Source: Dulcicalothrix desertica PCC 7102
GTDB taxonomy: Bacteria; Cyanobacteriota; Cyanobacteriia; Cyanobacteriales; Nostocaceae
Assembly: GCF_003991905.1 (NCBI RefSeq)
Contig: NZ_RSCL01000031.1
Location: forward strand, 1 to 64,000
Length of the DNA: 64,000 nucleotides
Reading direction: 5' to 3'
Part shown: positions 43,054 through 52,302 of the stretch, piece after piece
How positions within the stretch are numbered: position 1 is the stretch's first letter
Layout: each line of letters starts with the position of its first letter
Notes under the pieces: generated by a model
What the model was told of the DNA's origin: nothing
Seen by the model: only the letters and a program-made list of their open reading frames with translations
Databases searched by the model: none
Position numbers and translations under genes: made by a program

Positions 43054-44096
43054 ATGTAAAATTATTTACCCTAACAAAACGTTTCCCGCTCAAAATTAGT
43101 TATGGCACAACGGCGCAGACAACGAATGCATGGGTAAAGATTTTACATGATGGTATTGAAGGTTGGGGTGAGGCATCACCATTTAGTGCTGGAGGTGATG
43201 CTTTAACTACCGACATGATTCACTCTTCTTTACTTAAGCTGGCGCCAACTTTAGAAAAATTTACTCCCTATGAGCGTCAGCGTATAGAACAAGTTTTAAT
43301 TGAAGCTAATATTATCAGCCCAGTACGCACGGCAATAGATATCGCTTTACACGACTGGTTTGGCAAAAGTGTTAATTTACCCCTTTGGAAAATATGGGGT
43401 TTAGATAGAAGTTCTATTGTTCCAACTTCCGTAACAATTGGTATAAATACACCTGATGGTGCAAGAGAACGAGTTAAAAAATGGTTGGAATATGCTGATA
43501 TTCAGGTTTTGAAAGTAAAGCTTGGCAGCAAAGAAGGCATAGAAGCTGACAAACAAATGTTACTTGCTGTACGTGATGAGGTGCCAAATCTTGAGATATT
43601 TGCCGATGCCAACGGTGGTTGGAGTTTGGAGAATGCCATTATAATGGGTAAATGGTTAGCAGATTTAAATATTAAGTATATTGAACAACCACTAGCAAAA
43701 GGAAAAGAGGCAGAATTACCGGAATTGAAAGCTAAACAGCCATTACCGATATTTTTAGACGAAAGTTGTTTTAATAGTCTTGATGTTCCTGACTTGGCAA
43801 ATAGCATCGATGGTATTAATATCAAGCTGATGAAGTCGGGTGGCTTAACCGAGGCAATACGGATGATACATGTAGCGCGCGCCTATGAATTACAAGTTAT
43901 GTTTGGTTGTTATTCAGATAGCGCATTAACTAATACCGCTGCTGCACAAATTTCTCCGTTAGCAGACTATCTAGATTTAGACAGTCATCTTAATCTTATA
44001 GATGACCCTTTTTGTGGTGCGGTTCTGCAATCTGGGCGCCTGTTTCCTAATGATTTACCAGGTTTAGGAGTAGAATATCGTGCGGTTAGCGCTTAA
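43044..44096 (+). CDS. dgcA: Dipeptide epimerase / N-acetyl-D-glutamate racemase (enolase superfamily)
   Basis: The 350-residue enolase-superfamily protein has the capping domain (1-115, WVKILHDGIEGWGEASPF) and barrel with the catalytic KVKLG (Lys-x-Lys), metal ligands in FADANGGW (Asp), YIEQPL (Glu) and LDESC (Asp/Glu), and the opposite-face Lys in INIKLMKSGG. This matches L-Ala-D/L-Glu epimerases and DgcA. Because a DUF1611 gene (DgcN) overlaps by 17 bp, racemisation of N-acetyl-D-glutamate is the better guess. Start ATG 43044 lies inside the preceding DUF2993 gene. Confidence 0.85.
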   Translation: MQLDVKLFTLTKRFPLKISYGTTAQTTNAWVKILHDGIEGWGEASPFSAGGDALTTDMIHSSLLKLAPTLEKFTPYERQRIEQVLIEANIISPVRTAIDIALHDWFGKSVNLPLWKIWGLDRSSIVPTSVTIGINTPDGARERVKKWLEYADIQVLKVKLGSKEGIEADKQMLLAVRDEVPNLEIFADANGGWSLENAIIMGKWLADLNIKYIEQPLAKGKEAELPELKAKQPLPIFLDESCFNSLDVPDLANSIDGINIKLMKSGGLTEAIRMIHVARAYELQVMFGCYSDSALTNTAAAQISPLADYLDLDSHLNLIDDPFCGAVLQSGRLFPNDLPGLGVEYRAVSA

Positions 44097-45120
44097 TCAA
44101 AGGGTTGCAATTCTTTTACACGGTGGAATTACTGGAACGATTGGAAAAACTGGGCTGTCGCTTTTGCGATATAGCGAAGCTCCGATAGTTGCCGCAATTG
44201 ATAAAGAATGTGTTGGTAAATCAGTAGTTGAGTTAACGGGTATCAAACGCGATGTACCAATAGTCGCTTCGGTTGCAGAGTCTTTGAAATATCAACCCGA
44301 AGTTTTAGTCATTGCTATTGCTCCTAAAGGTGGCGCCTTACCAGATGATTATTGGCACGAATTAAAAGATGCTATTAAAGCAGGAATGTCTATAGTTAAT
44401 GGGTTACATACTCCTTTAGAAAATATCCCTGAACTCAAAGCACTCCTCAAACCTGGTCAGCTAATTTGGGATGTGCGAAAGGAACCATCTAATTTAGGTA
44501 TAGGAACAGCACAAGCACGCAATTTACCTTGTCGTCGTGTATTAACGATTGGCACTGACATGGCTGTAGGCAAAATGTCTACTAGTATCGAATTACACCA
44601 TGCATCTCGATTAAGAGGTTGGCGTTCTAAGTTTTTAGCAACCGGGCAAACTGGGTTAATGCTCGAAGGTGACGGAGTTCCTTTAGACGCTATACGGGTA
44701 GATTATGCAGCCGGCGCCGTTGAACAAATGGTAATGCGATATGGAAAAAATTATGATATTTTGCACATCGAAGGACAAGGTTCGCTATTACATCCAGCAT
44801 CAACGGCAACATTACCTTTAATACGAGGCTCACAACCAACGCAAATGATTCTCGTACATCGGGCAGGGCAAACCGAAGTAATGGAAGGTATACCGATTCC
44901 TCCGTTGAACGAAGTTATCAAGCTGTACGAAATAGTCGCAAAAGGTGCAGGAGCATTTACAGGCGCCTCTGTTGTAGGTATTGCTTTGAATACAGCACAT
45001 CTAGATGAAGCCACAGCTAAACAAGAAATAGCTAAAGTACAAACAGAAACTGGTTTACCTTGTACTGATGTAATTAGATATGGTGGTGCTAAGTTATTAG
45101 ATGCCGTAATGCGAAGTTAG
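44080..45120 (+). CDS. dgcN: DUF1611 family protein, D-glutamate N-acetyltransferase-like
   Basis: The 346-residue protein is a DUF1611 member: N-terminal Rossmann-like domain (VAILLHGGITGTIGKTGLSL), IWDVRKEP, then a P-loop-like GTDMAVGKMSTSIEL (near 160) and FLATGQTGLMLEGDGVPLD. DgcN, a DUF1611 protein, acetylates D-glutamate so that DgcA can racemise the N-acetyl form. The 17-bp overlap with the epimerase gene supports the same pathway here, probably recycling D-Glu from peptidoglycan. The stop codon abuts a hairpin repeat. Confidence 0.85.
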   Translation: MRLALNQRVAILLHGGITGTIGKTGLSLLRYSEAPIVAAIDKECVGKSVVELTGIKRDVPIVASVAESLKYQPEVLVIAIAPKGGALPDDYWHELKDAIKAGMSIVNGLHTPLENIPELKALLKPGQLIWDVRKEPSNLGIGTAQARNLPCRRVLTIGTDMAVGKMSTSIELHHASRLRGWRSKFLATGQTGLMLEGDGVPLDAIRVDYAAGAVEQMVMRYGKNYDILHIEGQGSLLHPASTATLPLIRGSQPTQMILVHRAGQTEVMEGIPIPPLNEVIKLYEIVAKGAGAFTGASVVGIALNTAHLDEATAKQEIAKVQTETGLPCTDVIRYGGAKLLDAVMRS

Positions 45121-45183
45121 AAACCCGGTTTCTACGCTAAATCCTTATTTGTATTACAAGATATCGACCAAGAAACCGGGTTT
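45121..45183. terminator. ACCCGGTTTCT inverted repeat after dgcN
   Basis: AAACCCGGTTTCT (45121-45133) and its exact complement (45171-45183) begin immediately after the dgcN stop. Same family as 1158-1235 and 49707-49773. Position suggests a terminator. Confidence 0.7.
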
Positions 45184-45270
45184 CTTATGTGTGTCGTAAG
45201 TTAGAGATAGTGAACCTACTGAGTTTCTATAATAGAATTTATGTTCTTAGAATATAACAGTTGGTTAAGA

Positions 45271-45822
45271 ATGCAGATTTTTAAATTTTTTAAGCATATC
45301 AAGCAACGGCACTTAAATTTTGTAGTTAACCCATTGGTAATTTTAGGAGCCAGTGCTGGTGTTCTACTTTTTAGCACCAATGCGAATGCTGCCGAACAAG
45401 TGATTTTAAAATACGGCTCCTTCCAAGGAAAAGTCTCTACCAACGAATTGAATCAGTTTGTACAAACTGGTCAGACTACACCTGTACTAAAAGCTTATTT
45501 ACAAGCATCTCAACAAACTCCTGCGGTTGCTCGTAAAGCACTAACAGCAGGTATAAAAGCCGACCCAGCGTTTTTAGATAGCTTATTATCAAGCTGGGCA
45601 GGGCCAGTTTTGGTAGACCAAATTGGCTCAGTAGTTAGTCCTCCTGGAAAAGAATTAGACCAACGCACACTGCGAACAGCTTTGAGTGAGTCTATAAAGC
45701 AAAATGGTGAAGTAACTTTGCTAGGAGCTATTCGGAACTATCCCACTGCTGCTGTTGAACTTCGTGGAGATAGACTCGTCTCTGTTTATGAACGTTTAAG
45801 CACGTTTGCGAAATTGTTCTAA
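45271..45822 (+). CDS. DUF1400 domain protein, exported
   Basis: From ATG 45271 the product is 183 residues; an ATG at 45241 would add ten. A signal peptide is visible (VVNPLVILGASAGVLLFSTNANA, cut before AEQVIL). The mature part matches DUF1400 (VILKYGSFQGKVSTNELNQF, then LDSLLSSWAGPVLVDQIG), a cyanobacterial domain often placed in front of an alpha/beta hydrolase. Here it stands alone. Periplasmic or thylakoid lumen location is expected. Function unknown. Confidence 0.8.
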   Translation: MQIFKFFKHIKQRHLNFVVNPLVILGASAGVLLFSTNANAAEQVILKYGSFQGKVSTNELNQFVQTGQTTPVLKAYLQASQQTPAVARKALTAGIKADPAFLDSLLSSWAGPVLVDQIGSVVSPPGKELDQRTLRTALSESIKQNGEVTLLGAIRNYPTAAVELRGDRLVSVYERLSTFAKLF

Positions 45823-45838
45823 TCTATAGTAACTGTAA

Positions 45839-45907
45839 GGTGGGCAGTGCCCACCCTACGTACTATTTTTATTTATATTATCCGTTTCATCCGTTCTATC
45901 CGTTGCC
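45839..45907. repeat. Short palindrome plus ATCCGTT iterations
   Basis: GGTGGGCAGTGCCCACC (45839-45855) is a perfect palindrome. ATCCGTTTCATCCGTTCTAT (45880 onward) is a half copy of the CAACGGATG element seen at 9920 and 15682. The rest of the gap to 46080 shows nothing more except one GGCGCC. Confidence 0.7.
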
Positions 45908-46080
45908 AATTTTCACAATCTACAGCCAATTGTAAAAACTATCACGCTTCAAACCCAGAGGTAATTGCAAACTACGTAATTAATAATGTAACTCCAGGCG
46001 CCATAAATTCCAAACAGTGTCACAAATGCTCAAATAATCTACACTCGAAAGGTAAGACCCGATTATTTGATGCCGTTGCT

Positions 46081-46515
46081 ATGTCGTTTTCGATAGAATC
46101 ATTGCCACCGTCCTTGGCGAAAATCGTCCAACGTTTCCAACGCGCGACAGACCAAAAGCGACGGTACGAACAGTTAATTTGGTACGGAACCAAGCTCAAC
46201 CCACTTTCTGAAGAAGATAAAGTACCAGAAAATAAAGTCCCAGGTTGTGTCTCGCAAGTTTTTATTACTGCTGCACTCGATGATGGGAAGGTTACATATA
46301 GTGGTGACTCTGACTCACAACTCACCAAGGGTTTAGTTGGTTTATTGGTTGAAGGACTCAACGGACTGACCCCAGCAGAAATTATTCAACTGACTCCCGA
46401 CTTTATTCAAGAAACTGGTTTAAACGTTAGTCTTACCCCATCGCGCGCTAATGGTTTTTACAATATTTTTAAAACCATGCAAAAAAAAGCTTTGGAAACA
46501 GGGAGCAATAACTGA
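46081..46515 (+). CDS. sufE: SufE family sulfur acceptor
   Basis: From ATG 46081 (MSFSIESLPPSLAKIVQRF) the 144-residue protein matches SufE. The frame is open further upstream to 45847, but those 78 residues are not SufE-like and lie in a repeat-rich gap. The sulfur-accepting Cys is in KVPGCVSQVFIT, and the family pattern YEQLIWYGTKLNPL and DSQLTKGLVGLLVEGLNG is present. It stimulates SufS cysteine desulfurase in Fe-S cluster assembly. It overlaps the next gene by one base (TGATG). Confidence 0.92.
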   Translation: MSFSIESLPPSLAKIVQRFQRATDQKRRYEQLIWYGTKLNPLSEEDKVPENKVPGCVSQVFITAALDDGKVTYSGDSDSQLTKGLVGLLVEGLNGLTPAEIIQLTPDFIQETGLNVSLTPSRANGFYNIFKTMQKKALETGSNN

Positions 46516-47417
46516 TGACAAATTTATTATCTCAAGACACCGCAGTTAAATTTAATATTGGTGGCGCCGTTCACGAATACACGTGGAACTACCAAAACCA
46601 AAGCGTTCGCGTAGTTTACGAAATTCTCGGCAACGGGACTCCAGTACTGCTATTACCAGCATTTAGCACCGTCTCAATGCGTTCAGAAATGAGTGGTATA
46701 GCCAAGCAGCTATCACCCCACTTCCAAACTATCGCAGTTGATTTTCCTGGTTTCGGTGATTCATCGCGACCTGCTTTTGACTATCAACCAGCAATTTATC
46801 ATCAATTTCTTCGAGACTTCATTATAAATTGCCTACAAACTCCTATTGCCGTTGTTGCTGCGGGACATAGTAGTGCTTATGTTTTAGAACTTGCCAATAA
46901 ACAGCCAAGTTTATTTTCGCGGATTGTATTAGTGGCGCCAACTTGGCGTGGACCTCTACCCACAATGGGGTTAAGTCGCGACCAAGCTGATATTGGTAAA
47001 AATTTAGTGCGTTCTCCAATTGTTGGACAACTATTATATAAACTCAACACCGCACCATCTTTTTTAAGCTGGATGTATCGGCGCCATGTATACGTTGATG
47101 CAAATAAGCTTACACCCGAATTTGTAGAACACAAGTGGCGTAACACTCAGAAATCAGGAGCGAGGTTTGCACCAGCAGCATTTGTTACAGGTAATCTAGA
47201 TGCAGTTCATAGTCGAACAGAATATTTAGAATTAGCAAGTCGTTTAAATATACCTTTAATGGTAATAATTGGAGAATCGTCTCCACCAAAATCGCGTGCT
47301 GATATGGATGCACTAGCAGCATTGCCCAATGTTATTAGCGTCACCCTTCCGGGTACACTAGGAATGCACGAAGAATATTCCCAAGAAGTTGTTGAAGCAA
47401 TAACTCCATTCTTGTAG
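46515..47417 (+). CDS. Alpha/beta hydrolase
   Basis: The 300-residue alpha/beta hydrolase has an oxyanion region VLLLPAFSTVSM, the nucleophile elbow AAGHSSAYVLEL (Ser), an Asp candidate in VIIGESSPPKSRAD and His in GTLGMHEEYSQEV. Start ATG 46515 overlaps the sufE stop, so it is translationally coupled to it. The stop TAG lies in the GTAGGTTGGGT repeat. Substrate unknown. Confidence 0.88.
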   Translation: MTNLLSQDTAVKFNIGGAVHEYTWNYQNQSVRVVYEILGNGTPVLLLPAFSTVSMRSEMSGIAKQLSPHFQTIAVDFPGFGDSSRPAFDYQPAIYHQFLRDFIINCLQTPIAVVAAGHSSAYVLELANKQPSLFSRIVLVAPTWRGPLPTMGLSRDQADIGKNLVRSPIVGQLLYKLNTAPSFLSWMYRRHVYVDANKLTPEFVEHKWRNTQKSGARFAPAAFVTGNLDAVHSRTEYLELASRLNIPLMVIIGESSPPKSRADMDALAALPNVISVTLPGTLGMHEEYSQEVVEAITPFL

Positions 47418-47442
47418 GTTGGGTGGAGGAACGGAACCCAAC
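47414..47442. repeat. GTAGGTTGGGT/ACCCAAC repeat copy
   Basis: GTAGGTTGGGTGGAGG and GGAACCCAAC form a short stem that includes the stop codon of the hydrolase gene. Same family as 4721 and 6906. Confidence 0.65.
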
Positions 47443-47533
47443 AAAATCTTAAATTATCCAGAAAAAATGCCCATCGACTTGAAAATTGTATTTGACTAAC
47501 AGGTAAACTTCTCACTCCCCACTCTGCAATATT

Positions 47534-48514
47534 ATGACAACAACTGATATTACTCCCTCAGTCCCTGTAACAGTTTTAACTGGCTACCTAGGCGCCGGCA
47601 AAACAACACTCTTAAACCGAATACTCACGCACGAACACGGTAAAAAAGTTGCCGTTATTGTGAACGAGTTTGGAGAAGTAGGTATTGACAACCAATTAGT
47701 TATCGATGCTGATGAAGAAATCTTTGAAATGAACAACGGTTGTATTTGTTGTACAGTGCGTGGTGACTTGATACGCATTATCGGCAACTTGATGAAGCGT
47801 CGTAACAAATTTGACCACCTCGTCATTGAAACTACTGGATTAGCAGACCCGGCGCCTGTAATTCAAACTTTCTTTGTCGATGAAGACATGAAAGAAAAAT
47901 TAGAACTAGATGCAGTCGTTACAGTAGTAGATGCGAAGCATATTTGGCAACATTGGGATGCAGATGAAGCGCAAGAGCAAATAGCATTTGCCGATGTTAT
48001 ATTATTAAATAAAACCGATTTAGTCGAACTCGAAGAACTCGAAGAACTCGAAAAACGAATTCGGTCGATGAACATCATGGCTAAAATTTACCGCACCCGC
48101 AACTCCGAGTTAGAAATGGATGCACTGTTAGGTGTAAAAGCGTTTGATTTAGAACGTGCGTTAGAAATAGAGCCAGAGTTTTTAACCGAAGAACACGACC
48201 ATGAACACGATGAAACAGTAACATCAGTCGCACTCGTCGAAAAAGGCGCCTTAGATGGAGAAAAACTCAACGCTTGGTTAAGCGAATTGTTACAAACTCA
48301 AGGAACTGATATCTTTCGGATGAAGGGGATATTGAATATTGAGGGTGAAGATGAGCGCTTTGTTTTTCAAGGAGTACATATGTTGTTTGAAGGCAAACCA
48401 GACCGTGCTTGGAAAGAAAGCGAAACTCGCAAAAATGAATTAGTTTTTATTGGACGTAACCTAGACGAAGCCAAATTAAAACAAGACTTCTTAAGCTGCC
48501 TCACCTCTAACTAA
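47534..48514 (+). CDS. CobW/COG0523 family GTP-binding metallochaperone
   Basis: The 326-residue protein has the G3E GTPase landmarks: Walker A TGYLGAGKTTLLN (near 16), the CxCC metal motif NNGCICCTVRGDL, ETTGLADPAP (Walker B area) and NKTD in LLNKTDLVELEEL. A His/Asp-rich stretch (EEHDHEHDE) follows, then the CobW C-terminal domain. It probably delivers a metal such as zinc or cobalt to a client. No Zur site is evident upstream. A 9-bp repeat codes ELEELEELEK near 48027. Confidence 0.92.
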   Translation: MTTTDITPSVPVTVLTGYLGAGKTTLLNRILTHEHGKKVAVIVNEFGEVGIDNQLVIDADEEIFEMNNGCICCTVRGDLIRIIGNLMKRRNKFDHLVIETTGLADPAPVIQTFFVDEDMKEKLELDAVVTVVDAKHIWQHWDADEAQEQIAFADVILLNKTDLVELEELEELEKRIRSMNIMAKIYRTRNSELEMDALLGVKAFDLERALEIEPEFLTEEHDHEHDETVTSVALVEKGALDGEKLNAWLSELLQTQGTDIFRMKGILNIEGEDERFVFQGVHMLFEGKPDRAWKESETRKNELVFIGRNLDEAKLKQDFLSCLTSN

Positions 48515-48528
48515 AATATTACCCTTCT

Positions 48529-48556
48529 CTTGTGGAGCGGGCATCCCTGCCCGCCC
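48529..48556. repeat. CTTGTGGAGCGGGCATCC palindrome copy
   Basis: GAGCGGGCATCCCTGCCCGC forms a stem after the CobW stop codon. Family members are at 3347, 39789, 40682 and 42073. Confidence 0.7.
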
Positions 48557-48629
48557 TTGTAGATTTTATTTACAATTTGATGTTAAACGGGCGGGTTTAG
48601 ATGATTGTAATTTAGTTTTAGGTTACGGG

Positions 48630-49601
48630 TTAACCCGCCCCTACGGTATCACGATTGTGCGGCGCCTCGAAATCTATGTTTGGTCCTTTGGGTACGATGC
48701 GGGTGGGGTTGACTTTGGGATGGCTTTTGTAATAATGGCGTTTGATGTGGTCGAGGTTACAGGTTACTTTGACTCCTGGATATTGATATAAATCTTTAAG
48801 ATAGTTCCATAGATTTGGGTAGTCGATAATGCGGTTGATATTACATTTGAAGTGGACGTAATATACTGCATCAAATCTAAATAGCGTTGTGAACATGCAC
48901 CAGTCTGCTTCGGTAATTTGGGCGCCACATAAATAACGCTGTGTTTTTAGTAATTTTTCCCAATGTTCTAATGCTGTAAATAATTCATTTACGGCTTCGT
49001 CGTATGCTGTTTGAGATGTAGCAAAACCCGCGCGGTATACACCATTATTTATCGGTTGATATATTTTATCGATGGTTTCGTCTATTTTGTCTTGTAAATG
49101 CTTCGGGTAAAAATCAACGTCTTGGTGCGCGAACTCGTTAAATTCGGTGTCTAACATTTTGATGATTTCGCGTGATTCGTTATTTACTATTGTCGAAGTT
49201 TGTTTATCCCATAAAACGGGTACTGTAACACGACCGCTGTAATTAGGGTCAGCTTTAAGATAAATTTGCCATAGATACTGGGCATTGTTTACAGTATCGG
49301 GAATGCTACCTGGTTCGTCTGTAAATTCCCAACTGTTATCTTTTATTTCTGCTCCTACTACTGACATACTAACAACGTCTTGCAGTCCCTTGAGTTCTCG
49401 TAAAATAGCTGTGCGACAAGCCCACGGACATGCCCAAGATATATATAAGTGATATCTTCCTGGTTCTGCTTTAAATTTACTTGAACCATCTGCGGTGATT
49501 TTGTCGCGGAATGTGGTAGATGGACGGATAAATTTACCTTCTGTGTCTTCTTGCTCCCGCTCTGGTATCCATTTACCGTCTTTGAGAATTCCTAAACCCA
49601 T
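48630..49601 (-). CDS. Glutathionyl-hydroquinone reductase (Xi-class GST)
   Basis: The 323-residue protein matches the YqjG/ECM4 family. The catalytic Cys is in ISWACPWACRTAILREL (Cys58), followed by SMSVVGAEIKDNSWEF, the cis-Pro region VTVPVLWDKQTSTIVNNESREI and the C-terminal helical domain. It reduces glutathionyl-hydroquinones using glutathione. Start ATG 49601. Single gene. Confidence 0.93.
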   Translation of the reverse strand: MGLGILKDGKWIPEREQEDTEGKFIRPSTTFRDKITADGSSKFKAEPGRYHLYISWACPWACRTAILRELKGLQDVVSMSVVGAEIKDNSWEFTDEPGSIPDTVNNAQYLWQIYLKADPNYSGRVTVPVLWDKQTSTIVNNESREIIKMLDTEFNEFAHQDVDFYPKHLQDKIDETIDKIYQPINNGVYRAGFATSQTAYDEAVNELFTALEHWEKLLKTQRYLCGAQITEADWCMFTTLFRFDAVYYVHFKCNINRIIDYPNLWNYLKDLYQYPGVKVTCNLDHIKRHYYKSHPKVNPTRIVPKGPNIDFEAPHNRDTVGAG

Positions 49602-49706
49602 GATTTTTAACCTACATGCAAATATATTAGTCTGTTATTCATTGATGCAGGTTGTAGTATTTAATTCATCTTTCTGTGGGTTAGTTATGAAACAGTTCGT
49701 GATGCC

Positions 49707-49773
49707 AGAAACCGGGTTTCTGTTGCTTGATGTTGATGATTGTGATGTTTAGTGACAAAGAAACCCGGTTTCT
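49707..49773. repeat. ACCCGGTTTCT inverted repeat
   Basis: AGAAACCGGGTTTCT (49707-49721) and AGAAACCCGGTTTCT (49759-49773) face each other. Each arm is itself palindromic. Same family as 1158 and 45121. Confidence 0.75.
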
Positions 49774-49871
49774 AAGATGAATATTTTTTAATATTTCTTT
49801 CATGAATGGTTTATTAATTTTGCAGAGTATGAATAAGAGCGCGTTCATACGGTAGGTTTACGGGAAGAACG

Positions 49872-51281
49872 ATGTGGTATCAACAACGGGTAGGTTTACA
49901 AGTTCTAAAACTTAAAGTTTTTATTATTACTGTATTAGTAAGTGTTTTTACTTTATTACAGTCGGCGCCAGCTTGGGCAAACCCAGCTAAAACAGCGAAT
50001 GTACAAATACAATTAATAAGTGAGATTAGTAATATTCAACCTCAAACGCCGTTTTGGGTGGGGTTTAATTTTAAAATTCGCCCTGGTTGGCATACTTATT
50101 GACGTAACCCTGGTGATTCTGGCGCCGCTTTCAAGGTAAATTGGAAGTTGCCAAATGGGTTTACGGCTAGTGATATTATTTATCCGTATCCTGAAAAGTT
50201 TGCTGTTGGCCCATTGATGAATTATGGGTATAAAAATGAAGTTACTTTACTTAGCCAAATTACTCCTGGGAAGATAGCTGCTGGTAGTCCAGTTGAAATA
50301 CAAGCGTCGGCTGAGTGGTTGGTATGTGAAAAAGAGTGCATTCCAGAGGAAGCAAGTCTAAGTCTAAAATTACCTATCGGCGCCACAAGCAATACTAATA
50401 CAACTTGGACAAAAGTTTTTGAACAAACTCGACGAAATATACCAAAATCTTCTCCGTGGCAAGCGCAGGCTAATATTAATGGTGAAACGCTAAGTTTGCA
50501 ACTTCAGGCGCCACAGTTAAAAGGTACAAATAATCAAATCGAAGAAATATCTTTTTTTCCCGATGAAGATGGTTGGATAAATAATGCTGCCCCTCAAAAA
50601 GTATCTTTTAATAATGAAGGATTAATTTTACAATTACAGCGCGGGAATCGTAGTGATATTAATAAACTTAGTGGTGTGCTGGTTGTTCGCGAAAAACTAG
50701 ATACTTTGGTAAACCAAGCTTTTAATATAGAGGCGCCTGTTAGTAGTCAACCTATACAAACGACTCAAGCTTCTACACCACTTGCTCAAGTACTGCTACT
50801 AGCGTTTATAGGAGGAGTAGTTTTAAATTTAATGCCTTGCGTTTTTCCTGTTTTATCTATTAAAGCTTTGGGTATCGCGCGAAAATCTCAGGCAAGTACC
50901 CAGGAAGTACGCTTACAAGCATTGGCATTTATGGCAGGAGTGTTAGTAAGTTTTGGTGTTGTTGCCGGAACTTTATTAATATTACGTAGTTTGGGTGAGC
51001 AAATTGGGTGGGGTTTTCAGTTACAGTCCCCTGTATTTGTAACTTTAATGGCTTACTTAATGTTTGCCGTCGGACTAAGTTTATCTGGAGTTTTTATATT
51101 TGGCGCCGCATTAATGGGTGTCGGGCAATCTTTAGTATCGCGTTCAGGTTATTTAGGAGAATTCTTTACAGGAATTTTTGCAACATTAATTGCCACACCA
51201 TGCACTGCTCCATTTATGGCAACAGACATATTGCTGCACAAGCTTACCAAGTTACTTTTTAGCAATTTGCAATACATTTAA
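49872..51281 (+). pseudogene. DsbD-like protein-disulfide reductase, broken by TGA and 3' loss
   Basis: The gene starts at ATG 49872 with a signal peptide (IITVLVSVFTLLQSAPAWA). Residue 77 is TGA (50100-50102) in RPGWHTY-stop-RNPGDSG, where DsbD-like proteins have Trp, and the same frame goes on to 51281. A beta domain with Cys pair VCEKECIPEEAS and membrane helices with VVLNLMPCVFPVLSIKAL follow. After IATPCTAPFMA, the text changes to TDILLHKLTKLLFSNLQYI and stops, so the last helices and thioredoxin-like domain are gone. Six GGCGCC sites show it is a long-resident gene, recently lost. Confidence 0.9.
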
Positions 51282-51369
51282 ATACGCTATATAAATTTTG
51301 TCACATTTTGTAGCATTGTAGTTATATTACAATCGGATATGGCTTCAACCTTCCGATAGCGAAAATCAA

Positions 51370-51549
51370 ATGAAAGATAGTCTTATTTTATACTCAGGGG
51401 GCATGGATTCTACTGTACTTCTCTATGATAAAAGAGAGGAGATAGCTCTTGCCGTGAGTTTTAATTATGGAAGTAAGCATAATGAACGTGAATTATATTT
51501 TGCTTCGTTAAATACACAAAAATTAGGTATTGAACAATTCAACGCATGA
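51370..51549 (+). pseudogene. queC 5' fragment (7-cyano-7-deazaguanine synthase)
   Basis: A 59-residue frame begins MKDSLILYSGGMDSTVLLYD, carrying the SGGxDST ATP-binding loop of QueC, and continues ALAVSFNYGSKHNERELYFA before ending at the junction with a hydrolase gene on the other strand. A full QueC is about 220 residues, so three quarters are missing. The text resembles Bacteroidetes-type QueC more than what I would expect in a cyanobacterium, hinting at transferred DNA. Confidence 0.8.
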
Positions 51550-52256
51550 CTTACAGGTACCATTGGGTCTTGTTTTCCCCATATAATTAATGTAGACGCA
51601 GTAATTTTGTTCAAGTTTTCAACGATTGGCTGATAAAATTGTCCCCAAATGTTAAAATTAGAGCTACCAACATTAAGCATGGCTTGTGTTGCTCCAGGAA
51701 GTGTTGCCATTTGATAAAATTCTTCTACTAGTTCCGGAGTAATTACTTTTGAGTTATAAACAGCTTGCTTACATAGCATTGTTAGACCAGATTTACTAGG
51801 CTTACTAAATAGCTTACCCAATATTGGAATCGTTCGAAGTCGCAATAATAAACTTACCTCTTTTCCTAAGCCTGCACTACCAACTATTACAAGCTTATCT
51901 ACCAACTCAGGAAACTTTAATGTAACAGTAAGCGCTACGCCTCCTCCAGCAGAGGCGCCAACCAAACTTGCTTTTGAGATATCTAGAGCTTGCATAAATT
52001 GGCGTGTAAAATTAGCCATGAAGTCGAAGGTATACTTGCTGCCAGGTTTATCAGACAGTCCGGCGCCAACCATATCAAAAGCATAAACACGATGATGCTT
52101 GGCTAGCTCAAAAATATTATGCTTCCATAATTCAATATAACCACCACCGCCATGAAGCAAAATAACTATGCTTCCGGAATTACCAAGTTGCCAATATCAG
52201 GTGTTAACGTTATCAACTTTGACATATTTATTTGAATATTGCTCGGTATAACTCAT
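51465..52256 (-). pseudogene. Alpha/beta hydrolase, nonsense-mutated and 3'-truncated
   Basis: The original start is ATG 52256 (MSYTEQYSNKYVKVDNVNT), followed by TGA at 52197-52199 and then YWQLGNSGSIVILLHGGGGY in the same frame. The nucleophile elbow is LVGASAGGGVAL (Ser), and IIWGKQDPMVPVSHALN holds the Asp. After about 51550 the frame enters the antisense of the queC fragment, so the C-terminal His region is lost. Two separate lesions make function very unlikely; an internal start could still give a partial protein. Confidence 0.88.
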
Positions 52257-52302
52257 TTTATATACCTATTATTTATATACATAACTTTATAATAAAACCA
52301 AG

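Noticed and set aside
45847-46080. N-terminal extension of sufE
   Set aside because: The 78 added residues lie in repeat-rich DNA and do not resemble SufE; ATG 46081 gives the standard start.
50100-50102. TGA as selenocysteine or Trp recoding in dsbD
   Set aside because: The gene also lacks its 3' end, so simple gene decay explains the stop; no recoding hairpin is apparent after the codon.
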